Shown piece by piece: positions 1 to 11,707 of a stretch of 64,000 nt of DNA (the stretch's first letter is position 1; every line of letters begins with the position of its first letter). Below the pieces are notes generated by a model. That model saw only the letters and a list, made by a program, of their open reading frames with translations, ran no database searches and was not told the DNA's origin. The stretch comes from Acanthochlamys bracteata. Its lineage: Eukaryota > Streptophyta > Magnoliopsida > Pandanales > Velloziaceae. The stretch lies in contig CM034129.1 of assembly GCA_019914995.1 (NCBI GenBank), positions 8,487,725 to 8,551,724 of the forward strand, read 5' to 3'. The position numbers and the translations under genes are program-made.

Positions 1-1180
1 TTAAATTGTTATCTTTGCTGAGATGTATATGAAGTAATGTTCTACTTAATATTATCTGCTCAATGGTAGCAGTAGTTGGTGATCATCTTGGTCGTAGGTT
101 TCGTATGACCTAACTAATTAAGTAGATAGTTCTTGTGTGGGTTATTGGCTTACACCAACTCTTGATGCATGCTATAGCCGCTGGGCACTTACTGTTTGAA
201 AAAAAAATTCTATCCAATAAGAACGTGTTTTTAATTGTTCATAACTCTAATTTCCAAAATTAAAATTTTGAAGAGTTAATATATTGCATCTTTAAAAAAA
301 ATTAAGAATTTCAGTTCTACACACGAAATTCTATTTTAAAAATTTTATTTGTATATTTTTTAATGCAGTTTTATTTTTTAATTTTTAACTTATTTTTAAA
401 AATATTAAAATATAAATATTAAACTTCACTTTAAACTAATTTTTAAAAAAATTTATTTTTTATTTTTATTTACACAAATTCAGATATAAATATTTAAAAT
501 ATGCTCTAAATGAAAGATGAAAATATAAACTAAACTAAACAAGCCGGCTCTGTGGCTCACTTCCTAAGAACAGAATATGAATGGTAATCGGGTCTGATAG
601 GTCCGTGTTGATTGCTCAGGTAAGGTCCGGCCGTAGTTTTTGGTCCGACGGACTGCTCGCCAAGCTCGGTTTGCCGTTGCTTAATTGTTTCATAAACTTT
701 CTTTTTCTTACTTAGCCAGTTACTTGGTTTTTAAAAAAATTAAAAATTAATAATAAACAAAGGAAAGAAACTAAAGCGGTTGGGCTTTAGCACGACCGAG
801 CTGGATTTTATCAAACCGGCCAGCCAGACCCGACTTATTAAGCTGTTTGTCCAGGCATGACCAGCCAAGCCCAGCCCAGTCCATTTTCACCTCGATACTC
901 TTCCAAGATTTTCGCTTTCAACTTCCATGGGCTCAGCTACACAATAATAGATAACAAATAAAAATCAAAATGCTTGCTTTGAGCTTGCAAAGGAAGAAAC
1001 TGAGATTGAATCCCATTGCCTTCCCTGGCCCACTTCACTGACACAAAACAAACATTTCGCCGCGTTGCATTCCGAACCTCAGACTCGGAGAAACCTCAAT
1101 ACTCACATAAGCGAGACCAACGACAACCGAACCTGAAAACAGAGGGCCTCATTACCCGAACCTAGCTCCGAAGTAAAAGA
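1..1180. other. intergenic sequence left of the NAC gene
   Basis: No gene is recognisable. Positions 180-540 are strongly AT-rich with long A and T runs. Positions about 540-900 are GC-richer, with repeated gccagcc/cccag-like words, and may be transposon debris, but no terminal repeats were found. The right part (about 1000-1180) probably carries the promoter of the NAC gene; no convincing TATA box was identified. Confidence 0.4.
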
Positions 1181-1372
1181 CCGTACTAGCTTTTTTTGGT
1201 TTTCCCGCCTTCGGATGTAGGGGAGTTTCTACTTTCTAGTTCTGAATTCTTCTTCTTATTATTATTAACAACACTTTTAAATAATCTAATACTAATTGTT
1301 CTTGTAGTGAAGCTTGTTCCTCTGAGCAGTTCTTCCGATCGCTCTCTGCCTCAGTCGAGCTCGAATCCCGAG

Positions 1373-4300
1373 ATGGCAAGGTGAAGTTTTCTTCTTTAGT
1401 TGTTTTTTCTGGGGAGTGGTAAATCATTACTCTTGCTTTCTTGAGACTGCTTTTGGAATTATTCTGGTTGTTTAATTTGTTACTTGAATAGGTTTTTGAA
1501 AATATTTTTTCGGGGGTGTAGCTTTGTAATGTGTAGAAGGGTGGTTTTTCATGTCGTTGGTAGGATTCAAGTCTTCCTCTTTTCTGGTTTTGTTTAATGA
1601 TAAAAGAATTGAAGAAGCAGGAGATGATCGATGTGGTTAGTGAACTGAAAGGAGGATTTGGACAATTTCACGATATTTTTGGAGAAATTAGCTCAAATTT
1701 GTTTGTCTTTTTTCAAACGATAGTTTTGGGAAGTTTTAAAGGATTGAAATTGATAGGTGAATTTTAAATATTTTGGATCACTGGAGTCTCTTGTTTTTGT
1801 TGTATTGATTGAGAAAACGAGAGATTGCTTCATTTATGAATCTGCAGTAGAATAGATAACGTAGAGGAGGTTTTTCCACTTGAAAACTGCAAGGAACCGC
1901 ATGCTCTGTTTCTTAATTAAGTTAGGATCGCAGCTTCGAGTAATGTTTGGTAGGTTTCAGTAAGATCCACGGATAGGGACTTGGTGCGCTTTTGTGGTAA
2001 ACGTATGTAAATTATAGGGATATGGCCATTTTGGTATTTTGAGATTGTTGTGCAACATGATTGCTTTATTATATTGTCTAATCGAAGCAAAGTGAGGAAT
2101 GATTTGGTACACAACAGTTTGAAATCAAATGTTCTTGTGATAACATTTCTGGGAGTTCCTTCAAAGTCGTTTCCGTAAGCAGATCAAAATTTTGAGCTTT
2201 TCTGCCTGATGCCATATTTGATAAAGTTCCTGTGCTATGAGATTCTTGGTTTCCGGTAGTGGTATTCTATGATTCAACATACCAAGAGATGTGTAGTGTT
2301 CCTTCTGTCTAGCAACAGTTCTTATTGCAGTGCCTTCTTTGATATCTTCAGTTATCTATTGTGAGTATCTCAAATTTTGAGTTGGTTTCATGATGCTGCA
2401 TTTACGAACATGATGATATGTCTGTTGTGGTAGTGTAACTTGGATCCTTAGACAAGCTTTTTGTGAAAATGAGTTTTAATGTTTTCTAGAGATTATAACT
2501 TTTGTAGGCATGTTGTAGGCTTCTAATGTGATAGCCCGCATCTTATGCATGATCTAATTCTGTAGGTCATGGCTTATCAATAGTAGAGGAATTGCAAAGA
2601 AGGTAAGGAATGCAACCAGATTTTCAAACCTTCAGATCAAAGAACTAGGATCAGAAGCATGTTGGGAATGTCCTAATTGCAAACATATAATCGACAACAG
2701 TGATGTAAGTTCTTACTAATATTGTGGGAAAATAATATGTATATAATTATGGATAGCTTAATGTGGGGTTTTCATTTGATTTTGTAATGAGGATGTGCTT
2801 TCTTACTTTTCAAATATTAGTCAGCTACGGAAAGCTCTTTAATTTGCATGGACATAATTTACTGATGTTATACTTCGATCAAAATTTTCTTCCGCAGACG
2901 GTAAGTCATTGTGTCCTATTTGGTTGTTGTGATTCTATTTATTCTTACCATCAATTGCCTTTCAAGATAAGGCTGAAAGATTTTGCCTCTTCTATCAACA
3001 TAAGACTGTAAAAAAGATAAAGATGTTCTATGTCGTGGAAGGTGTTAATGGTATAGGATGTGGATTGGCTTCTTACAAGGTCGATATATCTGCACCTCTA
3101 TGTGGTAAATCTCGTATCTGTCAAGATAAGTCGTATGAGACGAGCCTTGTTTGGTTCACCCCAGATTGACTGATCACAATTAGGAAGCACCATTGAGAAG
3201 AACTGGTGGGTAGGGAAATAGGTGCAGATTGCAGTAAGAAAATGACAGAACCGGGAGAAGGTCCAGCAGCTTGGACAGCAGCAACAACAACAGAAGAAGG
3301 GCTGAAATGGTCATTCTGCAATTTCTAGTTTGAAAAAATGAATCTAAACATAGATAAGATGTTTAAAAAGAATTATAACAATTATGGACACCAAACTGCA
3401 ATCTTCCTTTGTTTGACCAGGATTTTTTTGTTTTTTGTTTCTTTTAGTGCGTATGTTGTTTTTAACTATTTGTATAGAGCATAGGTTTCACATCTTATTT
3501 TCCAATCTCTACAAAGTAGCTTCCCCGAGAAGGAAAAAAAGAATTTTTTTGTTATCTTTTTTTAGAAAATTTTGTGTATAATCATCTACTACCCTTTGTA
3601 TTTGAGAAATACCTTACACTGGGACTCCTTAGAATGCAGCAAGTCATCTTAAAATTCCAAACTCTGAAATAATTTTCACAAGTCTCTTATTCAAGTTTAA
3701 ACTGATCGGGCACTCTTGCTAATGCAAGTCCAAGTCTCCTTGATCATGATCCTTCTTTTTAGACCAAATTATCTCATGTCTTTTTATTTAAGAAATTGGT
3801 TTTAAGTTCCCAGAAAGTCGATTAGGGAGACTTGGGATATACAAGACTGACCAGAAAGTCGATTAGGGCGACTTGGGATATACGAGACTGACAGAGTAAA
3901 AATTTCTAATGGTAAACATGATGGATGCTGTTCTGTCATATGACCTGCATGAGAGTAAAGTGATTCACTATGATTGCTGATTTGGCTTGTTTACGCTGCT
4001 TATAAGGTTGTTGGTTTGGATGGCTTTAATTATCTGGTTTCACATATTTTTGTTTAGTTGGGGTTGCTACAGATACAAGTGAATGTTTCTTGGAAAGACA
4101 AATGGTGAGGAAATATATTGCTCCTAGATCCTTTAATGATCTAAGACATACATCACTGTTTACCTGTGCGATCTCTAGCATTGTGTTCTTGCAATGTCAT
4201 TGTAAATTTCTGTCTCGGTCTCTTCTGTGTTTGCTTTTTTCTTGAGTTCAGTTTTATCTGATCATTTTCAAGTTTAAACATTCTTGTATTCACACAGTAG

Positions 4301-6064
4301 GTTGATGGTAAAAATTTTCAGTGCACTGAATTGTTGCATTGCTAATATTGAAAAGGTGCTACGTTAGAATGTCTTGGATTAGGTAATAAATATACTGATT
4401 TTGATGGTGAATCCCTTCAGAAATAGAGGTCATACTTTAGATTAATATGTACCTGAAACCATTGTTTTGAGTATATACTTGATTAAATAGGGATCATGTC
4501 AATGAATCATCTTAGGTCTTACTACAGGTATAAGATATATACTCATCTTAGTTTGTACTGCAGGTCTCTGTGGAATGGCCAGGACTTCCAGCTGGTGTTA
4601 AATTTGATCCGTCAGATTTGGAACTTCTAGAGCATTTGGCTGGCAAAGTTGGTATTGGAAGTTTAAAACCTCATATGTTGATTGATGAATTCATACCAAC
4701 ACTTGAAGAAGACCAAGGAATTTGCTATACCCACCCAGAAAATCTCCCAGGTCTATACTCCCCCTTTAGAATTATTTTAAATAAAGTATTTAAAGTCACG
4801 ACTTCTGTTTTCATATCTCCTCTGAATATATTAGGTGCCAAGAAAGATGGAAGCAGCTTTCACTTTTTCCATAGAACTTCAAATGCTTATAACACTGGGC
4901 ATCGTAAGCGACGTAAAATTAACACTGGATCTGTACTGCCTGATGAATGTGTCAGGTGGCACAAGACAGGTAAAACAAAACCTGTCTTTGAGAATGGTAT
5001 TCAGAAAGGTTGGAAAAAATTTATGGTTCTTTATAGAACTTCCAAGAGGGGCTGCAAACCAGATAAAGCAAACTGGGTTATGCATCAGTATCATCTTGGT
5101 CCAGAAGAAGATGAAAAGGATGGTGAACTAGTTGTTTCCAAAATTTCTTACCAGCAGAACGCAAAGCACATGGATAATAATACTGAATTTATTGAAAAGG
5201 AAGCTGATGCAACTAGTCATGGATATGGCCCAAGAACCCCAAAAACCAATACACCTCAACCTCCTCCCTCAACAAGCTCGCCAGTCGATGTACCTGAACA
5301 TGACTCTACTCTCTTACCTGGTCAGGTAACTTCGGCATTTAATCTACCACTTGAATTGCTATTAGAAGGAATATGTTTTGTTGGCCATGCTGAACTTTTT
5401 CATGTATGATGGTGAAGTCTCTGATTTATATTTGCTTCAACTTGTTTAGTGATGCTTGGATGTTTGACAATCTAGGTTTTTCAATCTTGTCCTGTAACGT
5501 GAGATTGTGTTGTCTTTAACTATTATATTTTATCCATTGTACCTGAAAAGGTAATTTATCGAGTACATTGTACATGATATTCTAACTTACTTTGATAGGT
5601 TTCTTTGCTGACACAGCATGAAGAAGATGCCACAAATTTATCCAATGCAGTTGATCACTTGAAGGAAAGCAAATATACTTTGGCGGTGTTAGCAGGAGAA
5701 AGTCAAGCTTTAGATGACCCAGATATTGACAATCTAGATGAATCGCTATTATGCCGAGAAGTTCTGGACTGTTATGCTCAGAGTGATGGATCTTCCCTAC
5801 CTCTTGATTACCCAGAACTGAGGCATACAGGGACTGACATGTCAAATCGAAACAAATCATCAAGTTGTGGCTTCTCTGATCTGGATGACATAATATTTGA
5901 CGCACCACCAGATTTTAGCCTTGCTGTATGATCTAGTTTTTCCAACCTCACAGTATTGTTATTTCGTCTATCTATTGTAAACTATTGACATGAAACCTTT
6001 CTGTTTTCAGGATCTGCAATTTGGTTCCCAGGAAAGCATCTCAAGTTGGTTGGGCTGGCTGTAA
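1373..6064 (+). CDS. SOG1-like: SOG1/ANAC044-like NAC transcription factor (401 aa, six exons)
   Basis: Coding exons 1373-1380, 2566-2704, 4564-4750, 4835-5325, 5599-5925 and 6011-6064 join in frame to 401 codons, all with GT-AG introns. The start is [16 protein letters not shown], typical of the SOG1/ANAC044/ANAC085 clade; exon 1 codes only two and two-thirds codons. A CWECPNC cluster (residues 35-41) precedes the NAC domain (about 56-219), which shows [49 protein letters not shown] and [10 protein letters not shown]. The C-terminus has the [17 protein letters not shown] motif shared with SOG1. Family knowledge: SOG1 is the plant DNA-damage master regulator, activated by ATM/ATR phosphorylation at Ser-Gln sites; ANAC044/085 act downstream. 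Two SQ sites are visible (S310, S390), fewer than I recall for Arabidopsis SOG1. The spacing in the [18 protein letters not shown] segment resembles ANAC044 rather than SOG1, so orthology is unresolved. Confidence 0.9.
3810..3891. repeat. two-copy 41-bp tandem repeat in intron 2 of the NAC gene
   Basis: Units 3810-3850 and 3851-3891 are adjacent direct copies beginning ccagaaagtcgattaggg. They differ at only two positions (gaga/gcga and caag/cgag), so the duplication looks recent. Confidence 0.9.
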
Positions 6065-6422
6065 AAGTGTACAAGGTCTGTTGCACTCCTCAATACATGG
6101 ATGCAATTTTTTGAGTTGAGTTGAGGAATGGTGGGATTTGATTCAGGAACAAACCTTCTTGGTGAGTAACTGATTGCCAGTTGGAAGGCAGAAGCTGAGT
6201 CATTTTGGACGCTCTGTGTAAATGTTCTGTAAAGGAGGGCGTCCATTACTTTTTTTGAATCCAAAACATCTCTCAACTGAAACTGTGATGTTTAAAATTA
6301 CTGAGAAACTTTTGTGGCAGTTTGAGTTTTGTCCCAGCTGAAGCCATGGAGTGCGTTTGTTCTCAGAAACATGTACATCTGTTCTGCAATTGTAATGAGT
6401 TTGCAAAATTTTAAATCCATCT
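6065..6422 (+). other. probable 3' UTR of the NAC gene
   Basis: This follows the TAA at 6062-6064 and runs to the edge of the retrotransposon remnant. It holds no ORF. No decisive polyadenylation signal was chosen. Confidence 0.4.
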
Positions 6423-6806
6423 TTACGAACGGAATAATTCAGGACAAATTTTAAGACAATTGCTCTTTACAATTGCAGTTGAAATATTGAAGATTTTGTG
6501 ATAAAATATAATAATTGAAAAAATTAATAAAATTTGATAATTATGCGAAATTTTTTTGCCAATTTGAGAGAATTTTATGGACGGTATAAAAAAATTTATT
6601 ATTAATAATTGAATTACATTCTTCGCTATTTTTGGAAGAACAATTAATGTTCTTCCAAAAAAACATATGCGGCTGCTATACCTAGTGGCTAAGGTACCAA
6701 AACAAATCATAACCCTAATTAATTTAAATATAAGCTACACTAATTTCATCATAGCCCAACAAGGCCCAATCTTGCATGTGGTCCAAGTATCTTGCAAAGT
6801 GTTTTT
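6423..6806 (-). repeat. left (3') LTR of the Copia remnant
   Basis: Aligns by eye with 9029-9836 after removing the insertion at 9526-9747 and a segment near 9260-9480 that is absent here. Boundaries are approximate because the LTR termini have mutated. Confidence 0.65.
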
Positions 6807-7639
6807 ATACCGCAAACTCCCACTAAAAATTAACTTTACAGCATCCTTCTTCTTCCTTTTTCTTCTTTATTTAAACACCATAGAACAACACATTCTACCA
6901 ACCATAACTACGATCGATCATCCGTTCTCACTATCTTGCATTTCTCCCTCTGCTCTACAGTTTCGGACGTGTCTCATTATAGCAAAAAAAAAATCACAAG
7001 CTTCCATCTGTTGATGCACTCATCTAAGACACATTATTTTTCTTATTTTACGAGCTAGATTGACAATAAACTATCAAGAAAAAGGGTTAGATATACTCCT
7101 CCATGAAACTCTGGAGAAACCACTCGTCGACTTCTCTTATTCTATCTCGATCTATTACATCTAAGAATCTTCGTCCTAAGTCTTCTATCTCACCTTCTAG
7201 CCAACACTTCAGATAGACAATCAATTTTCAGTCTTGACACTAGCATGCTTTGAAACTTTTATTCGAAATTTGTCCTACTAAGTTCTCCGTACTTGTATTT
7301 TAAGTTGGAAATTTTAGATCTTCTAAAAGGTTTGCCAAATATGACCTTTATAAATATCATTCCGGTTGACAACTATCTTTCCGGAATAGTGAATCTAATA
7401 TGGTACCCTTATATACCAACATTATATCTACCAACGATCGCATATCGATACATGATGATTGACCGACGTCTATAGTCAACTGAAACACAGCTTTTATCTT
7501 TTGGCTTTCCACAGCCCATCCATGTACTTCACCTCCTATCTTCGCTTGGCTGATTCCACATCTGGCTCAGTAATACCACTATTGCTGACACGATAAGCTA
7601 CCACAACTACTTCTGATGTCATAAGCAGCTACACCCATA

Positions 7640-8125
7640 GTTATCAAATTTCTGATTTAAATTATAAAATCTTACGATTTTACTTCACCAAAACGATCCT
7701 GATCTCAAGTAAAATCCTTTTCGAGTAAAATCTCACCCGGATCTCGATTTAAATCTTAAGATCAGTAAGATTCCGATCTTTTACGATTCTAAATGATTTT
7801 ACTTTGAAGAAAATTTTGTAATTAACTAAATTTGAGAAGTTTTTTGAAAAATTTTAGTAAGTTTTCTATAAATTTAAGAAGGTTTTCTAAAAAGTATAAT
7901 TTTTGAGCAATTTTAGGGTGGTTTTTTTTATAAATTTTTATAAATGTACTACTTTTTTTAAAAAAAAAATATTAGAAATTGTTTTATAAAAGATCTTTAA
8001 TAGTATTAAAAAAATTATTTAAAAATTTATCGGTATGTAAAATCTTACGATCTCAATTTAAAATTTCGATTTTATAATTCTACTCAAACGAAACGATACT
8101 AACTAAAATTCCGATTTTGACAACC
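7640..8125. mobile_element. AT-rich MITE-like insertion inside the Copia interior
   Basis: A ~490 bp block, much more AT-rich than its flanks, with related ends: left tagttatcaaatttctgattt and right aaaattccgattttgacaac are an imperfect inverted pair. Interior words such as ttttacgatttta and gtaaaatcttacgat recur in both orientations. Non-coding. Superfamily not determined. Confidence 0.5.
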
Positions 8126-8329
8126 TTGCCTGCACCTAACTGATTTGAACCACCATTGTCTCGAACTCCACCTCTTTATAAGCTGCTATATGGAGCTTGC
8201 TTCCTACCAGACTTTCTCCCCGTTAGTGCAAGCATCAGCGTGTCTTAAAGAAAATCAACCTTAGAGGTAAAGGCTGCCACATCTATCTCCTTCGATGAAC
8301 TGGCATCTCAAATCTTATTCTTCGGACAC

Positions 8330-8830
8330 TCGAACACTATAGTGTCCAAACTTATCACAGAGGTAACACCTCCCCATTTCTTTCTTTTCTACTTGCTTCC
8401 ACTTGAACTACGTTCCTTTTATCTTCCTCGCAATGCCAGCAAATTACCTAATTGTTGCATGCTTGATTTGTGTTTCTCTTTGTTTCACAACTGACACCCC
8501 ATAAAAAATAAGATTTGTAGTAACATTATTAGTCAAATTAATGACGAGTTGATCAAACGAATCAGAAAGACTTTGAAGTAGAATCTCTGCTCACTCCACT
8601 AACTCTAACGTTTGTCTCAACGACATAAGCTATAAAAATAAAGTATTCATGGTGTTGATATGCTCGGTAACTGATTGCAACTACACCATTCGTAGAGTTT
8701 ACAATCTTCTTTTTAAAAAGTCTTTGTTGTGCAGCGATTTAGTCTCGTAGAACATACATAAAGTGTCACAAATTTTTTTCGCAGTTTTCTTATTAGAAAC
8801 ACTCCAAACACTTTATGATTAAGTACTAAA
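8330..8830 (-). pseudogene. Copia gag remnant with zinc knuckle
   Basis: On the minus strand, 8690-8830 translates to pieces such as AKKICDTLCMFYETKSLHNK followed by FLKRRL and TLRM, matching the UBN2/copia-type gag. Near 8330-8390 the minus strand gives CYLCDKFGHYS and, after a one-base shift, ECPKNK, which is a CCHC nucleic-acid-binding knuckle split by a frameshift. Several in-frame stops confirm it is dead. Confidence 0.7.
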
Positions 8831-9028
8831 TGGACGCTCGTAATAGCATTGCTTTCCATCTTCCTCCACCTCTCATCAGTGATGTCGTGTGATCGTCCCT
8901 CAATAGCCGCATCCGTATTCTATTAGCGAGAATTATCATAATCTTTATCTTCCACAATGAAAAAATTTTCCTACTAAAATTTTCAATATCATATCTCATC
9001 GCTATTTAGAATTTCAGCTCTGGTACTA

Positions 9029-9836
9029 ATTATTACGAATGTGATAACTCAAGACGAATCCCAAGACAGAGTTGCTCCTATCAAGTGCAGCAAATATATA
9101 TCGATGATCTTGTGATAAAACTATAATAATTGAAATTTTCAATAAAGCACGACAATTATATGAAAAACTCTCACAAATTTAAGAGATAAACCTACCGATG
9201 GTATAAAGAAAAATATATTATCAATAATTGAGTTACAGTTTTTATTTCTTTCGAGAGAACAATTAATACTCTTTAGTTGGAAACAAAATACACTCAACTA
9301 TAATAGTACAAAAAATTTTCATAAAAATATATATCAAATAATATCACACACATACCATTGCTGTTTGCAGCGCTACTACACTGCAATACACAATGCAACC
9401 TTTACGTATTATCATGTATTATTATGCTTCTTTGCCGGCTGCACCTAGTCACATCACACCTCTACGCAACTGCTACACCTAGCGGCTGCCGTACCAAAAG
9501 CAAATCATAATCCTAATTAACTTAAGAAATATTTGGGAGTGATATAAAATAAATTTTTTATAAAAATAAATTTTTAGATATTTTATTTTATAAATATTTA
9601 AAAAATACATATATTCTATAACATACAATTCATCCATATTTTTAAAATTAAAAAAATCTAAAATATTATACATAATTTTTTTTAAATTAAAAAAAAGCTT
9701 TTTAAGAGTGATAATTGTCTTAACTTATAAGTACTTTCGAACATACTCTTAAATATAAGCTACAATAGATTAATTTAATAATAGCCTAACAAGACTTTTT
9801 GCATGTGACCTAAATATCTTGTAAAGTGTTTTTATC
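9029..9836 (-). repeat. right (5') LTR of the Copia remnant, with nested MITE
   Basis: Begins next to the degraded primer binding site and ends at tcttgtaaagtgttttta, as the left LTR does. It is longer than the left LTR because it contains the MITE at 9526-9747 and extra sequence around 9260-9480. Confidence 0.65.
9526..9747. mobile_element. ~222 bp MITE inserted in the right LTR
   Basis: The left LTR has an uninterrupted taattaatttaaatataagc. The right LTR has the same site split, with cttaa on both sides (9521-9525 and 9748-9752), the expected target duplication. Left end gaaatatttgggagtg and right-end complement agtatgttcgaaagtact are imperfect inverted repeats. It is the same family as copies near 43.75, 54.97 and 59.63 kb. 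Confidence 0.65.
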
Positions 9837-9841
9837 CCAAC

Positions 9842-10560
9842 ACAAGTGATAACGCAAAAGGTAGCTCCTTTGCAATACTTGCTCGGTTCTGTTTAATTGT
9901 AGAAGAACGTTGTGGTTGTTGTCAGAGATTATGTAGTGATTTCCTGCTAGAGGTCTTAGTAGTACCTTTGAAATATTATTAATTTTTAAGTAATAAAAGT
10001 TAATCTCATTTTCTTTTTTAAATCTCAACTATTTGACTCGTTCTAAAAGTACACGGCACAGAAACAAAGTCGACTAATCAAAACTTGGTAAAATCCAATA
10101 CTTGCAAGCGAATGACCCTTCTGGAAATCTTCGAAAATTCAATATTCTTGGGTTCACATCCCACCGACTTGGAAAGCTACTGGTTCAAAAGCTACCATCT
10201 CACGTTGCACAACATTATTGTGGAGGTGATCTAAATCCATGTGACAAATCAAGAGTGTCAAACTTGTTTGGAAAAAGTTGCTTCGACAAATCAAGAGGTG
10301 ATCTAAATCCTAGTGAGCGTTTTCCATTCTATTCCTTCAAAATTATTTTTAATTTTTAATTTATATTTTTTAATATATTTTTTTTATAAATATATAGAAA
10401 CTTTATTAAAATTTAAAAATAAAAAATATTTTAAATAATAATTTTTTTTGTTATTTTAAAGTAAAAAAAATAAAAAATTATTTAAAAAATTTTATTTTAA
10501 AAGTACTTTTTCTAATAGAATAATATACAAGTTTCTTCTAGATGCAAACTCCCTCACGAT
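9842..10560. other. intergenic, upstream of the small basic protein gene
   Basis: No gene seen. The words gaggtgatctaaatcc and gacaaatcaagag each occur twice between 10218 and 10312, a small scrambled duplication. Positions 10330-10515 are almost purely AT. Confidence 0.4.
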
Positions 10561-10565
10561 ATTGA

Positions 10566-10573
10566 TATATAAA
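10566..10573 (+). promoter_or_regulatory. TATA box of the small basic protein gene
   Basis: TATATAAA lies about 108 bp upstream of the ATG at 10674. This is consistent with transcription starting near 10600 and a ~75-base leader. Confidence 0.6.
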
Positions 10574-10673
10574 TACCTACTTTGTGCTCTTCCTTTCTCT
10601 TACAAGTTTCACCAATATCAGAAGAGAAACAAACACCAAATACTTTACTAGTTTCAACTTTTGCAAAGCAGTA

Positions 10674-10928
10674 ATGGCATCTTACAACAGTTCATGGGCA
10701 GATCAATGGGACCATGGTGATCAGGCAAGAACATCACTGACGACTAAAAGTAACGGCAGAAGCAAGGCGATGAAGAACGGATTGGAGAAGACGAAAACGG
10801 TAGCGGCTATCGGATTACAGAAGAGTAAAGTTGCTGCTGTCATCGGGTATAAGAAAGCGAAGCAGGGAACAATGGCTGGGTACCATTGGGTCAAGGACAA
10901 GTACCAGAAAAGAAACCAGAAGTACTGA
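10674..10928 (+). CDS. small basic plant protein, 84 aa, with 11-residue repeats
   Basis: Single-exon frame starting MASYNSSWADQWDHGDQA and ending KDKYQKRNQKY. I chose the ATG at 10674 because the upstream in-frame extension has no family-like sequence and the TATA box fits a leader ending here. The SWADQWD start followed by a Lys-rich helix matches a family of short plant proteins I recall as unnamed or misannotated; I cannot assign a function. Residues about 43-75 show three tandem 11-mers: LEKTKTVAAIG, LQKSKVAAVIG and YKKAKQGTMAG, followed by YHWVKDKY. The pattern suggests an amphipathic helix, as in some LEA-like or membrane-surface proteins (inference). No signal peptide or membrane segment is seen. 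The following ~60 bases are T-rich 3' UTR. Confidence 0.75.
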   Translation: MASYNSSWADQWDHGDQARTSLTTKSNGRSKAMKNGLEKTKTVAAIGLQKSKVAAVIGYKKAKQGTMAGYHWVKDKYQKRNQKY

Positions 10929-11707
10929 ACCAGTTGAAGTTTAGTTTCAATTGTTCGTAAAGCGATTCTTTTTTTCTTTTTTTTACTGTTTGTCTAGCGA
11001 TTTACATATGTCTTCTAGGTAGACTTTTGTTATGGATTGGTTTGGAGATAATTTGAGTTTGGCATTTGCTGGTTTGTGTTCTTGTACATATGCGTTTATT
11101 CTTGGAAATAAGATCTATGAGGACAGCAGCATGAATTCGTCTCCGGTATTATGTATCAGGAGCCTCCAAAAATTATAGTTATGAGATTTATATGAAAACT
11201 GAAAAACGTCGCATGTTATCAAATGCATAAAGATCAGATTAGCTTCTAAATTCCATATGTTTTGGTTTCTTATTGAAGCTTGTAACTACGAAGACTTATT
11301 TTAGATCTTCGCAGAAAACTTGGGGCACGTTATCAATTGAGTTTAAAAAAAAATCATTAAAAAGTTTTTGTAAACATAAACAAAACAAATATAAAAAAAT
11401 CATCGAATTTATAGATTATTTGAGAAAAGAAATCACTTTTGGGTGAAATAAATATATTCCGAGAGCACAGAGATAGAATCTAGCAGCATATTGGAGTTGT
11501 GATAAGAAAATTTGGGTATAAAAGCAGAAGTTGAGAAGAAATAAAAAGGGCAGAAATTTCATGTTTGGAAATTAAAAGGTGATGACGCGTTGATTTTTTA
11601 GAATTTTCTGGGAGTCTACAAGAAGTTGACCGGATCGGAAGATGTTGAATTGGAAATTTGAAAGTTGAAGCAGCCATAGTTGAATGTAATATTTCTTCAA
11701 ACCTTTT
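10929..11707. other. 3' flank and intergenic sequence
   Basis: The first ~200 bases are a likely 3' UTR. After that there is no recognisable gene. A weak minus-strand open frame at 11480-11776 has no family features and is not called. Confidence 0.4.

Larger units (their letters stand above)
6423..9836 (-). mobile_element. decayed Ty1/copia LTR retrotransposon with large internal deletion
   Basis: Two related direct blocks flank an internal region: left LTR about 6423-6806 and right LTR about 9029-9836. Both contain gataataattgaa-like sequence, a ggta(t)aa(a)gaaaaa-type motif, caaatcataa(t/c)cctaatta and a tcttg(c/t)aaagtgttttta end. Just inside the right LTR, the minus strand has taccagagctgaaat, a degraded copy of the tRNA-iMet primer binding site used by Copia elements. 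The element therefore reads right to left. Gag remnants lie at 8330-8830. No protease, integrase or reverse transcriptase is recognisable in the 2.2 kb interior, so most of pol is gone. All frames are broken; it cannot be autonomous. Confidence 0.75.

Noticed and set aside
2763..3011. Open frame inside NAC gene intron 2
   Set aside because: No similarity to NAC proteins and it would break the frame between exons ending at 2704 and starting at 4564.
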